NCBI GenBank assembly: GCA_964534315.1 | Contig: CAZHOV010000199.1 | Span: 1 to 9,766, forward strand | Origin: CAZHOV01 sp964534315 | Lineage (GTDB): Bacteria; Bacteroidota; Bacteroidia; Chitinophagales; Saprospiraceae | Direction: 5' to 3' | Length of the DNA stretch: 9,766 bases | Shown here: piece by piece, positions 1 to 6,149 of the stretch | Numbering within the stretch: the stretch's first letter is position 1 | Layout: each line of letters opens with the position of its first letter | Program-made: the position numbers and the translations under genes | Notes under the pieces: model-generated | Seen by the model: the letters and a program-made list of their open reading frames with translations, nothing else | The model's database searches: none | Told to the model about the DNA's origin: nothing

Positions 1-20
1 TATGTTTTATTTCACTTTTT

Positions 21-47
21 AAAAAAAACTACGTTTTCCGTAGTTTT
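21..47. terminator. Hairpin terminator, possibly bidirectional
   Basis: A perfect 9-bp inverted repeat (AAAACTACG at 25-33, CGTAGTTTT at 39-47) encloses a 5-base loop. It is preceded by a run of A (21-28), which reads as a T8 run on the minus strand. On the plus strand the 3' arm ends in TTTT. The structure could end transcription of a plus-strand gene lying before the window, or act in both directions. The stem is AT-rich, so its strength is uncertain. Confidence 0.55.
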
Positions 48-90
48 CAATATACAAGCAATTTTGATTTGCTGCTTATCAATAAATAAC

Positions 91-1044
91 ATGGAAATGA
101 ATAACCCTTTTAACATGATAAAACCTCTTCTCTCCTTGCTTTTATTTAGTGCCCTCTCCTGGAGCTGTCAAAACAATGGAAGCCAGCAGTCCTTTTCTAC
201 GAGCCAAAAATATTCGTCGGACTCGATTACTCAGCCGCTCCAAATTGCAGTGGCTGCTTATGACCTTAATAATCCCGAAAAGTGTGCCCTACCCTATTCC
301 CTAATCGAAATCTCGGGACTAACGCTCCATGAAGATGATTCTACCTTCTATGCGGTCAATGATGAGAAAGGATTGATCTACCAATTAGAGGCTTGTGAAA
401 TAGCCAACCGGTATGATTTTGGTAATGATGGCGATTACGAAGGAATAGAGTTGGTCAACAATACAATGTACATTGTAAAATCCAACGGGAAGATCTCTGT
501 CTACGATATGAATAACCAGTCCGAAGAAACCATCTACGGTAATAAACTCACAGGAGATAATGACGTGGAAGGACTGGGCTATGACCCCGAATTAAACCTG
601 CTTCTACTAGCATGCAAGGCAGATGCTCATCTTAAAAAAGAGAAAAAGCTAAAAAATACCAGAGCAGTTTATGCCTTTGACCTCGAATCGGAAGCATTAA
701 TTGAACAACCGTTCTTGCTCATTACTGAAAAAGCCATTGAAGGTTTTCTAATGAGTAAATCGAACGAAGATTTCCCAAAGCGCCTCTTGAACAGAGCGCT
801 CCGTTTTTCTCCCTCCGCCATCGCAAAACATCCCGTCAACGGATACTACTACCTGCTTTCCTCTGTTGGAAAAACGATGTTAGTCATCGACCGCGAAAAT
901 GAAATTATCGATATTCAATTCCTGGACCCAAGCAGTTTTACCCAGCCGGAAGGCATCTGTTTTGACCGTAGGGGAACGATGTATATTAGCAATGAGGGAA
1001 TGTATTTTGGGGGTAATGTTTTGAGGTTCAATTTCAATCAATAA
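91..1044 (+). CDS. SdiA-regulated-type beta-propeller lipoprotein
   Basis: This is a predicted lipoprotein of 317 residues from the ATG at 91; ATGs at 97 and 115 are equally possible, and the last gives a compact 18-residue signal peptide. The hydrophobic stretch LLSLLLFSALSWSC ends in a lipobox with Cys26 as the lipidated residue. The following residues (QNNGSQQ) are not acidic, so there is no obvious surface-export signal. The body matches the SdiA-regulated (PF06977-like) beta-propeller pattern: ISGLT at ~74-78, AVNDEKG, GDYEGIE at ~114-120, FSPSAIAKHP at ~239-248, and a C-terminal QPEGICFDRRGTMYISNEG. Such proteins are exported and propeller-shaped; their biochemical role is mostly unknown, though some relatives resemble phytase-like propellers. 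No Shine-Dalgarno site is visible, which is normal in this phylum. A metal-exporter gene follows after 29 bases and is probably cotranscribed. The family call is fairly sure; the function is not. Confidence 0.8.
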   Translation: MEMNNPFNMIKPLLSLLLFSALSWSCQNNGSQQSFSTSQKYSSDSITQPLQIAVAAYDLNNPEKCALPYSLIEISGLTLHEDDSTFYAVNDEKGLIYQLEACEIANRYDFGNDGDYEGIELVNNTMYIVKSNGKISVYDMNNQSEETIYGNKLTGDNDVEGLGYDPELNLLLLACKADAHLKKEKKLKNTRAVYAFDLESEALIEQPFLLITEKAIEGFLMSKSNEDFPKRLLNRALRFSPSAIAKHPVNGYYYLLSSVGKTMLVIDRENEIIDIQFLDPSSFTQPEGICFDRRGTMYISNEGMYFGGNVLRFNFNQ

Positions 1045-1073
1045 AAACAGATTATTAGCAAGAAATAGAATAC

Positions 1074-1949
1074 ATGGAAAAAACAAATCGACAAAAAGCA
1101 TTAGGGGCAACTCGCTTCAGTTTGATAGCCAATCTGTTTTTAGCTTTAATAAAAGGGTTAGTAGGGTTTTTTGGAAATTCTTTTGCGCTTATTGCCGATG
1201 CGATCGAATCCACCACAGATGTATTTGCTTCTATTTTGGTGCTGTTTGGATTGCGGTATGCGACCAAACCAGCGGATGAAAACCATCCTTACGGACATGG
1301 TAAAATAGAACCTTTGGTCACTTTTATGGTGGTGGGGTTCTTATTAATTTCAGCCACGATCATTGTTGTACAAAGTATCCATAATATAAGAACACCTCAC
1401 CAGACTCCGGAAAATTATACCCTGATCGTTCTTGGTGTGATCATCCTCCTTAAGGAATTATTCTATCGGTTGATAAACAGAATTGGAAAAGATACGAAAA
1501 GCACCGCTCTTCAGGCGGATGCCTGGCACCATCGGAGTGACGCCATCACCTCCCTGGCTGCCTTTGTGGGAATTGGCCTGGCATTGATCCTCGGCGAGGG
1601 ATATGAGTCGGCCGACGACTGGGCAGCGTTGTTTGCAGCCGGATTTATTGCCCACAATGCTTATCTCATTTTCAGACCTGCATTGGGAGAGATCATGGAA
1701 GAACACTTATACGATGACTTAATCGAAGAGATCCGAAAGGTTGCAGCACAAACGCCAGGCATTAAGGATACTGAAAAATGCTTTGTCAGAAAATCGGGGA
1801 TGTTTTTTCATGTCGATCTGCATATTATCGTTGACGGCGATCTTTCGGTCAGGGACGGTCATGCGCTGGCCCATCGATTAAAGGATAACATTCAGCAAGA
1901 AATTCCTGAAATAGCTAATGTACTGGTACATGTAGAACCAGATCATTGA
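1074..1949 (+). CDS. Cation diffusion facilitator (CDF) family metal exporter
   Basis: This is a 291-residue inner-membrane protein of usual CDF length, expected to export divalent cations (Zn, Fe, Mn or Co type) in exchange for protons. It shows about six membrane helices (roughly 12-35, 38-62, 82-100, 114-133, 156-172, 184-200) and a cytoplasmic C-terminal domain from ~205 to the end. The signature ADAIESTTD in helix 2 places Glu45 and Asp49 at the transport site. WHHRSDA in helix 5 supplies His152 and Asp156. The conserved HPYGHGK lies at 71-77 in the loop after helix 2. The C-terminal domain has the usual ferredoxin-like pattern with VDLHIIVDG and VLVHVEPDH, the latter carrying likely metal-binding histidines. 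No long His-rich loop is present. The start is the only ATG available near the preceding stop. It follows the lipoprotein gene by 29 bases, suggesting an operon. The metal cannot be decided from the sequence; an E/D-H/D site is a variant of the D/D-H/D arrangement of YiiP (FieF). Confidence 0.93.
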   Translation: MEKTNRQKALGATRFSLIANLFLALIKGLVGFFGNSFALIADAIESTTDVFASILVLFGLRYATKPADENHPYGHGKIEPLVTFMVVGFLLISATIIVVQSIHNIRTPHQTPENYTLIVLGVIILLKELFYRLINRIGKDTKSTALQADAWHHRSDAITSLAAFVGIGLALILGEGYESADDWAALFAAGFIAHNAYLIFRPALGEIMEEHLYDDLIEEIRKVAAQTPGIKDTEKCFVRKSGMFFHVDLHIIVDGDLSVRDGHALAHRLKDNIQQEIPEIANVLVHVEPDH

Positions 1950-2022
1950 ATACTAAAAAAAGAGAAAGGGAACAACAGAAAGGCACTTATTTTTAAAACC
2001 ACCCTCGAAGAAATTACTTACT

Positions 2023-2556
2023 ATGATGCTTTTTTTTAAAAGCTTAAGACAGAACTTAATAAAGGAAGGAAGTTTGAAAAAATACGTTCTCTATGCAATA
2101 GGTGAAACCCTGCTCATCGTAATCGGGATATTAATCGCCCTCCAGGTCAATAATGCCAATCAAAACATTATAAAAAGAGATACGGAATTATCAATTTATC
2201 AGGCCACACACGATCAATTATTAAATTATAAAACCATTATTGACGACGATCGTAACTTTAATAAGCGCTTTATGGCACAATTCGAATATGCCGTCCAAAT
2301 TATTGAAGATGGTGATCAAACAAAAGTGGACACCCTTGGGAAGATAGCTAGCATGCTAATCAATTATTCTGATTTTGACGGACAGGGTAATATCTACGAA
2401 AACCTCGTAAATAGCGGAGAAATAAACCTATTGAAAAATGCAGAAATCGTTGGAAGGCTTCGAAGGTTGGAAGAAAAATTGCTGCATGTAAACAGAATAG
2501 AAAACATCCATTACGATGCTGTAATGAATTATGTGTTCCCTGGAAAAAAATACTGA
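2023..2556 (+). CDS. DUF6090 family membrane protein, C-terminally short
   Basis: This is a 177-residue protein with the N-terminal hallmark of the Bacteroidota DUF6090 family. A basic start (FFKSLRQNLIKEGSLKKY) is followed by one membrane helix containing YAIGETLLIVIGILIALQVNN (residues ~24-44). After it comes an extracytoplasmic helical region with the conserved NIYENLVNSGEINLLKNAEI segment (~123-142). Family members, as I recall them, usually run to ~230-260 residues, with a further segment after the conserved 'FP' motif. Here the protein ends just after VFPGKKY at a tandem TGA TAA, so the C-terminal quarter seems to be missing. The function of the family is unknown. Met1 and Met2 (2023 and 2026) are both possible starts. 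The P450 start codon follows 9 bases after the first stop, in the same frame, so the two are likely cotranscribed and perhaps translationally coupled. It may be a decaying gene. Confidence 0.8.
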   Translation: MMLFFKSLRQNLIKEGSLKKYVLYAIGETLLIVIGILIALQVNNANQNIIKRDTELSIYQATHDQLLNYKTIIDDDRNFNKRFMAQFEYAVQIIEDGDQTKVDTLGKIASMLINYSDFDGQGNIYENLVNSGEINLLKNAEIVGRLRRLEEKLLHVNRIENIHYDAVMNYVFPGKKY

Positions 2557-2565
2557 TAAGTGACC

Positions 2566-3918
2566 ATGCAACTACCCAAAAATACACCCGTCATTTCCCT
2601 ATTACAAACCATCAGAAACCTCCCCCGATTTGTAAAAAATCCCATAACTGTTTTAGAGGAATACTTTAACACACAAGGCGACACCTTCATCATGCCCTTG
2701 GGTATTCGCAAAACAGCTATGCTCACCGCCAATCCACAACTGATCCAATACATCCTTCAAAAGAACCACCGGAATTTCCAAAAATCAGAACTACAAGTGG
2801 AACAATTAGCCCACTTCATTGGCAATGGGCTCCTGACCAGCAATGGTGATTATTGGTTGCAGCAAAGACGACTGATCCAACCGGGGTTTCATCGAAAGAA
2901 GCTCGCAGGATTAGTGCAGATCATGCTGCTGGAGATTGACAGCTATCTCAACCAACTGGAAAAGCGCCAACAGCAAGAAGCTACCTTCAGGATGCATCAA
3001 GAAATGACCGAGCTTACGTTTAGTATTGTAGCAAAGGCTTTATTTAGTACCGATGTCGAAAAAAGTGCCTTGCACCAACTTAGTGACAACTTCAATCGCA
3101 TCCAGGCCTTCATGTCCAGACAGTATAGACAGCTCTACCTGAAGAGGTGGTTTAAGCTGTCCGGCACATTCAGCAAATACGAACGTATCGCTGAAGATCT
3201 ACGGCAAATCGTATTAGATATCATAAGGCGCCGAAAGGAAAGCCAGGAACAGCACGAAGACCTGCTCGATATGCTTTTACAAACGCGCTATGAAGACTCT
3301 GGGGCCGGCATGACCGATCAGCAATTGCTGGACGAATCGCTGATCCTGATCCTGGCAGGACACGAAACGTCGGCTAATGCATTGGCCTGGGGCTGGTACC
3401 TGCTTGGGCAGCACCCCGAGATAGTGGAAACGATCAGAAGTGAAATTGAGGTAAATATTGGAAAAGGAGCACCTACTTTCGAGAATCTTCAAAAATTCGA
3501 ATATCTGGAGCAAGTCGTTCAGGAAATCATGCGCCTCTACCCTCCCGCCTGGATCCTGGAACGCATCCCCATCAAGGATGACGAATTTGAAGGCATACGC
3601 CTTCCCAAAAATAGAATAATAGGCATGGATATTTACCGGGTGCACCGCGATCCTCAATATTGGCCGGAACCGGAAAAATTTGATCCGTCCCGTTTCACCA
3701 AAGAAGCCATCAAAAAACGTCCTGCCTTTGCTTACCTCCCATTTGGCGGTGGCCCCAGACTATGTATCGGTAGTAATTTTGCGATGATGGAAATGAAACT
3801 AACCCTGATTCGGATGCTCCAACGGTTCGACCTCGAACTGGTCAATGATCAAACCGTGGAAGTCATGCCAATGATTACGTTGCGACCTGAGGGAGATATC
3901 TTTATTAAATTAACGTGA
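2566..3918 (+). CDS. Cytochrome P450
   Basis: This is a complete 450-residue P450 (from the ATG at 2566; a GTG at 2560 would add two residues), a haem-thiolate monooxygenase that inserts one oxygen atom into an organic substrate. All landmark motifs are present: helix-C WLQQR (Trp97/Arg101), the I-helix oxygen-binding motif AGHETS (~264-269), the K-helix EIMR (Glu320, Arg323), FDPSRF (~372-377), and the haem loop FGGGPRLCIG with the axial ligand Cys400. There is no signal peptide or N-terminal anchor helix, so it is probably cytosolic, as usual for bacterial P450s. The overall look (AGHETSANAL, FGGGPRLCIGSNFAMMEMK) resembles CYP4/CYP102-like bacterial enzymes that often act on fatty acids or terpenoids, but the substrate cannot be read from sequence. 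No ferredoxin, ferredoxin reductase or fused reductase domain is in the window, so redox partners must be encoded elsewhere. It directly follows the DUF6090 gene. A fatty-acid-hydroxylase-family gene and an SDR lie 1.4-3.2 kb downstream. Confidence 0.95.
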   Translation: MQLPKNTPVISLLQTIRNLPRFVKNPITVLEEYFNTQGDTFIMPLGIRKTAMLTANPQLIQYILQKNHRNFQKSELQVEQLAHFIGNGLLTSNGDYWLQQRRLIQPGFHRKKLAGLVQIMLLEIDSYLNQLEKRQQQEATFRMHQEMTELTFSIVAKALFSTDVEKSALHQLSDNFNRIQAFMSRQYRQLYLKRWFKLSGTFSKYERIAEDLRQIVLDIIRRRKESQEQHEDLLDMLLQTRYEDSGAGMTDQQLLDESLILILAGHETSANALAWGWYLLGQHPEIVETIRSEIEVNIGKGAPTFENLQKFEYLEQVVQEIMRLYPPAWILERIPIKDDEFEGIRLPKNRIIGMDIYRVHRDPQYWPEPEKFDPSRFTKEAIKKRPAFAYLPFGGGPRLCIGSNFAMMEMKLTLIRMLQRFDLELVNDQTVEVMPMITLRPEGDIFIKLT

Positions 3919-3940
3919 GGTTCGACTTTAATAAAAATAA

Positions 3941-4318
3941 AAAGCCTCGCGCGAGCGTTGGCAAGAAGCAATCAATAGACAGCCCAATTTCTTTGACGCC
4001 ATTTACAGTATCGGGGCCCTCCACTACAATGCGGCTGCCGCCAAAACGCAGGAACTTCTAGCTTTAGAAGATGATTTCTCCGCTGAAGGGCTTCGAAAAT
4101 ATGAGGCTAAAAAGGCGGAAATCTTTGCAGATTTTGATAAAGCACTACCCTACTTCAAAAAAGCAGAGTCCTTAAACTCCAATGATCTCAATACCCTGAT
4201 CGCTTTGAAGGAAATCTTTGCCAGAAAGGACGACTTTCAACTTTCTAATGAATTTAAACATCGGTTGGACAGGGTTCAAGCAGGAGGAACAAATAACACT
4301 TCTTATTTTCGAGAATAA
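3941..4318 (+). pseudogene. C-terminal remnant of a TPR-repeat protein
   Basis: The stretch between the P450 stop and the response regulator carries a 125-codon open frame (stop TAA at 4316-4318, preceded by an in-frame TAA at 3938) with protein-like content but no ATG and no credible start. Its translation contains WQEAINRQPNFFDAIYSIGA followed by LHYN, and later ALPYFKKAESLNSNDLNTL and IALKEIFARKDDF. This is the pattern of the last two tetratricopeptide repeats of a common Bacteroidota TPR protein (compare consensus 'ALPYLEKAhELnPnD.nTL..LKEIYAR'). The N-terminal part, which should hold a signal peptide and further repeats, is absent: the frame begins just 22 bases after the P450 stop. The sequence within the remnant is free of stops, so the loss looks recent or was one clean deletion. 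A programmed or frameshifted expression is possible but nothing supports it. Confidence 0.75.
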
Positions 4319-4379
4319 GGGTGGGAGTAAACGAACTTGATTTCTTAATTTGTTCCAGAGGAGCAACATATATTTGTAT

Positions 4380-5093
4380 CTATTTAAAAAAGATCCATTC
4401 CACCACCTCCTCTTTTTTACTACGACTAATCGGAATTTTATGTTCACCGACCTCAAGTAAATTACCCTCCAGGCTTTGGACTTTGTTTTTTGCTACGATA
4501 AAGGATTTATGGACGCGGACAAAGTTTTCTTCGGGCAAGATTTCTTCCAGGTTTTTAAGGCTCTCTAGTGTTACCAGGCGAGCTTCTTTGCAGACCAATC
4601 GAACGTATTCTTTGAGCCCTTCGATATACAAAATATCGTCAAAATTGACCTTTACGATCTTACCATCAACTTTAATGGAAAAATAGCCTTTGGTGGTAGT
4701 TGGAAGAATAGGCATCTGATCTTGTACCCGCAAATAGTGCTGTTCCTTTGCTTTATTGACGGCCTGGAGAAAGCGTTCAAAAGAAAAAGGTTTGAGCAAA
4801 TAATCGACTGCATTTAGTTCGAATGCTTCGAGGGCATATTCACTGTAAGCAGTGGTAAAGATGACCAGCGGCGGGTTTTTCAGTGTTTTCAGCAGATTAT
4901 TACCCGAGAGCGTGGGCATTTGAATATCCAAAAATAGCAAGTCTATGGGGGTTTTATTCAAAACGTCAAGAGCTTTCATCGGAAATTTGACCTTACCAAC
5001 GACCTCCAGTTCGGGTACTTTTTTACTGAATTCCTCCAGTAAATTGAGTGCTAAATATTCATCATCTACCAACAATGTTTTAATAGTTGCCAT
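4380..5093 (-). CDS. LytTR-type two-component response regulator
   Basis: This is a 237-residue DNA-binding response regulator of the LytR/AlgR type. The N-terminal receiver domain (~3-120) has the acidic pair Asp10/Asp11, the phosphoacceptor Asp56 in LLFLDIQMP, Thr80/Thr81 in IFTTAYSEYA and Lys101 in YLLKPF, so it should be phosphorylatable. The C-terminal LytTR domain (~133-237) shows FSIKVDGKIVKVNFDDILYI, then EGLKEYVRL, the VRVHKSFIV segment and ISRSKKEE, typical of this family, which binds direct repeats upstream of target promoters. In Bacteroidota these regulators normally lie directly downstream of, and overlap by a few bases, a LytS/YehU-type membrane histidine kinase. Here the overlap is still visible, but only the last ~40 codons of the kinase remain. 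The regulator itself has normal length and an intact frame. Its own promoter is not obvious, so expression after loss of the kinase gene's promoter is uncertain. It is convergent with the TPR remnant downstream. Confidence 0.93.
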   Translation of the reverse strand: MATIKTLLVDDEYLALNLLEEFSKKVPELEVVGKVKFPMKALDVLNKTPIDLLFLDIQMPTLSGNNLLKTLKNPPLVIFTTAYSEYALEAFELNAVDYLLKPFSFERFLQAVNKAKEQHYLRVQDQMPILPTTTKGYFSIKVDGKIVKVNFDDILYIEGLKEYVRLVCKEARLVTLESLKNLEEILPEENFVRVHKSFIVAKNKVQSLEGNLLEVGEHKIPISRSKKEEVVEWIFFK

Positions 5094-5229
5094 AAGCTAG
5101 ATGTATTTTGAAGTGAACGAAAAACTGATCCTCCTTATCCTGAATATCGAGTTGATATTGCCCGTTGTATTTCAGCGCCAATCTTTTATTGAAATTATCA
5201 AACCACTTATTGAATCTTTTTGTAATCAT
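5080..5229 (-). pseudogene. C-terminal remnant of a LytS-type histidine kinase
   Basis: This 49-codon minus-strand frame (ATG at 5229, stop TAA ending at 5080) overlaps the start of the LytTR regulator by 14 bases, exactly as an upstream kinase gene would. Residues ~11-43 include DNFNKRLALKYNGQYQLDIQ and then DKEDQFFVHFKIHL. This matches the extreme C-terminus of the ATP-binding domain of LytS/YehU-type sensor kinases, where the consensus is GIGLxNxxKRLxLxY followed by a short beta-hairpin ending in a hydrophobic-K-I/L strand. The preceding residues (MITKRFNKWF) do not fit the family. In the next frame ISGL can be read just before DNFN, so a one-base deletion at the GL/DNF junction is likely. 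The membrane helices, phosphoacceptor His and N-box are not present anywhere in the window; the plus-strand gene at 5287 occupies their place. Expression as a tiny protein is possible but unlikely to be functional. Confidence 0.72.
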
Positions 5230-5250
5230 CCCCATTCTCCCCTTTCTTTG
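5220..5250 (+). promoter_or_regulatory. Possible Bacteroidota-type promoter for the hydroxylase gene
   Basis: TTG at 5220-5222 and TTTCTTTG at 5243-5250 are separated by 20 bases. This is the spacing of the Bacteroidota primary-sigma promoter (TTG, then TAnnTTTG), with one mismatch in the -7 box. Transcription would start ~30 bases before the ATG at 5287. It lies inside the kinase remnant, so a chance match is possible. Confidence 0.3.
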
Positions 5251-5286
5251 TACCTGTAATCGAGAAATTAAGTTAATAAATAACCT

Positions 5287-6078
5287 ATGAAAGATAACAG
5301 CTTTTATTTCTTTTTGACGCTTGCAGTTAACATTTTGAGATATTTTATCTTGGCCGGTGTTCCATTTTTAATTTTCTATATGCTTTTTCCTAAATCCTTT
5401 ACGAGAAATAAAATCCAGGCGAAACTGGCCAGGCAAAAAGATTTCATTCGGGAAATATTTCATTCTATGCAAACCACGCTCGTATTGGCATGCGTTGCCT
5501 TAATCATACTGCACACTCCAATTAACGCATATACGCAGGTTTATACCGACCTTTCAACATACCCACTGTGGTGGATCCCTGTAAGCTTGTTCCTAACAAT
5601 TGTATTACACGATACTTATTTTTATTGGATGCACCGAGCGGTTCATCACCCGAAAATCTATAAACGGGTGCATTTGGTACACCACAAATCTATCAATCCA
5701 TCTCCCTGGACATCCTACTCTTTTCACTTTTATGAGAGTATTCTTGAAGCCATGGTCGCACCGATCGTTCTGTTGCTTATTCCCATGCATCCGTTGTCCT
5801 TAATTTTGTATGCAACCCTGTCTTTTATGTACAATGTCTATGGGCATTTAGGTTATGAAATTGCACCAAGGTGGTTTAGGTATTCCTTCCTTTTTGAGAT
5901 CATGAATACCTCTACGCACCACAACATTCATCACGCCAAATTTCATGGAAACTATGGCTTGTATTTCAGAATCTGGGATAGGTTGATGGGCACCGAACAT
6001 CCGGATTATGTGAAGGAATACGATAAAATTCAGAAAAGGAGATTTGGCCGATCCTTCTTTTACTTTTTCCAAAAATAG
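5287..6078 (+). CDS. Fatty-acid hydroxylase / sterol desaturase family protein
   Basis: This is a 263-residue integral membrane di-iron oxygenase of the PF04116 superfamily, whose members hydroxylate or desaturate fatty acids, sterols, carotenoids or sphingolipids using O2. Hydrophobic segments lie at ~12-36, ~62-78, ~93-110 and ~155-185. The histidine clusters that bind the two irons are complete: HDTYFYWMHRAVHH (His108, His116, His120, His121), HLVHH (His129, His132, His133), His187 in YGHLGYE, and HHNIHHAKFHGNYG (His211, 212, 215, 216, 220), followed by the typical GLYFRIWDRLMGT. Length is normal for bacterial members. The ATG at 5287 follows an A/T-rich leader with no Shine-Dalgarno site. 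The gene is divergent from the response regulator. An SDR gene follows on the same strand 71 bases on. Substrate cannot be assigned: sterol desaturase is the family name and does not mean the organism makes sterols. Confidence 0.92.
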   Translation: MKDNSFYFFLTLAVNILRYFILAGVPFLIFYMLFPKSFTRNKIQAKLARQKDFIREIFHSMQTTLVLACVALIILHTPINAYTQVYTDLSTYPLWWIPVSLFLTIVLHDTYFYWMHRAVHHPKIYKRVHLVHHKSINPSPWTSYSFHFYESILEAMVAPIVLLLIPMHPLSLILYATLSFMYNVYGHLGYEIAPRWFRYSFLFEIMNTSTHHNIHHAKFHGNYGLYFRIWDRLMGTEHPDYVKEYDKIQKRRFGRSFFYFFQK

Positions 6079-6100
6079 ACTACAAAAATTTACTATTTTT
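6071..6100 (+). terminator. Weak AT-rich hairpin after the hydroxylase gene
   Basis: AAAAATAG (6071-6078, including the stop codon) pairs with CTATTTTT (6093-6100) across a 14-base loop. The 3' arm is T-rich, as in a terminator, but the stem has little GC and the loop is long. It may partly separate the hydroxylase and SDR genes, or be chance in AT-rich DNA. Confidence 0.25.
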
Positions 6101-6149
6101 AGGTTCCAAACCAAATTTTAATAACCACTCCTAAAAAAATAAAACATCC

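Noticed and set aside
59..66. CAATTTTG, a near match to TAnnTTTG upstream of the lipoprotein gene
   Set aside because: One mismatch, and no TTG at the -33 position; the sequence there belongs to the hairpin. Too weak to report as a promoter.
1988..1995. TATTTTTA as a possible -7 element before the DUF6090 gene
   Set aside because: One mismatch to the consensus, and the only upstream TTG (1946-1948) is ~39 bases away, too far for a promoter pair.
3277..3657. 126-codon minus-strand open frame
   Set aside because: It lies opposite the core of the P450, including its I- and K-helix motifs, and shows no recognisable domain.
3946..3955. Perfect 10-bp palindrome CTCGCGCGAG just after the P450 gene
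   Set aside because: It has no loop, so it cannot form an ordinary terminator hairpin, and it lies inside the TPR remnant frame (codons for Ser-Arg-Glu). A single short palindrome is not enough to call an operator.
4369..4376. TATATTTG, a perfect plus-strand match to the -7 promoter consensus
   Set aside because: No TTG lies at the required distance (the nearest give spacers of 16 and 29 bases), and it would read antisense into the response regulator. Chance match in AT-rich intergenic DNA.
4172..4456. 94-codon minus-strand open frame
   Set aside because: It overlaps the end of the regulator in another frame and runs antisense to the TPR remnant; its composition is not protein-like.
4321..4686. 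121-codon plus-strand open frame
   Set aside because: It is antisense to the LytTR regulator, whose protein is clearly real. Its translation is Ser/Thr/Leu-rich with no family pattern.
5230..5340. Continuation of the kinase-remnant frame upstream, past its ATG and antisense to the hydroxylase start
   Set aside because: The frame stays open for some distance, but the residues (for example INLISRLQVQRKG) do not resemble a kinase, and beyond 5287 it is antisense to a clear gene.
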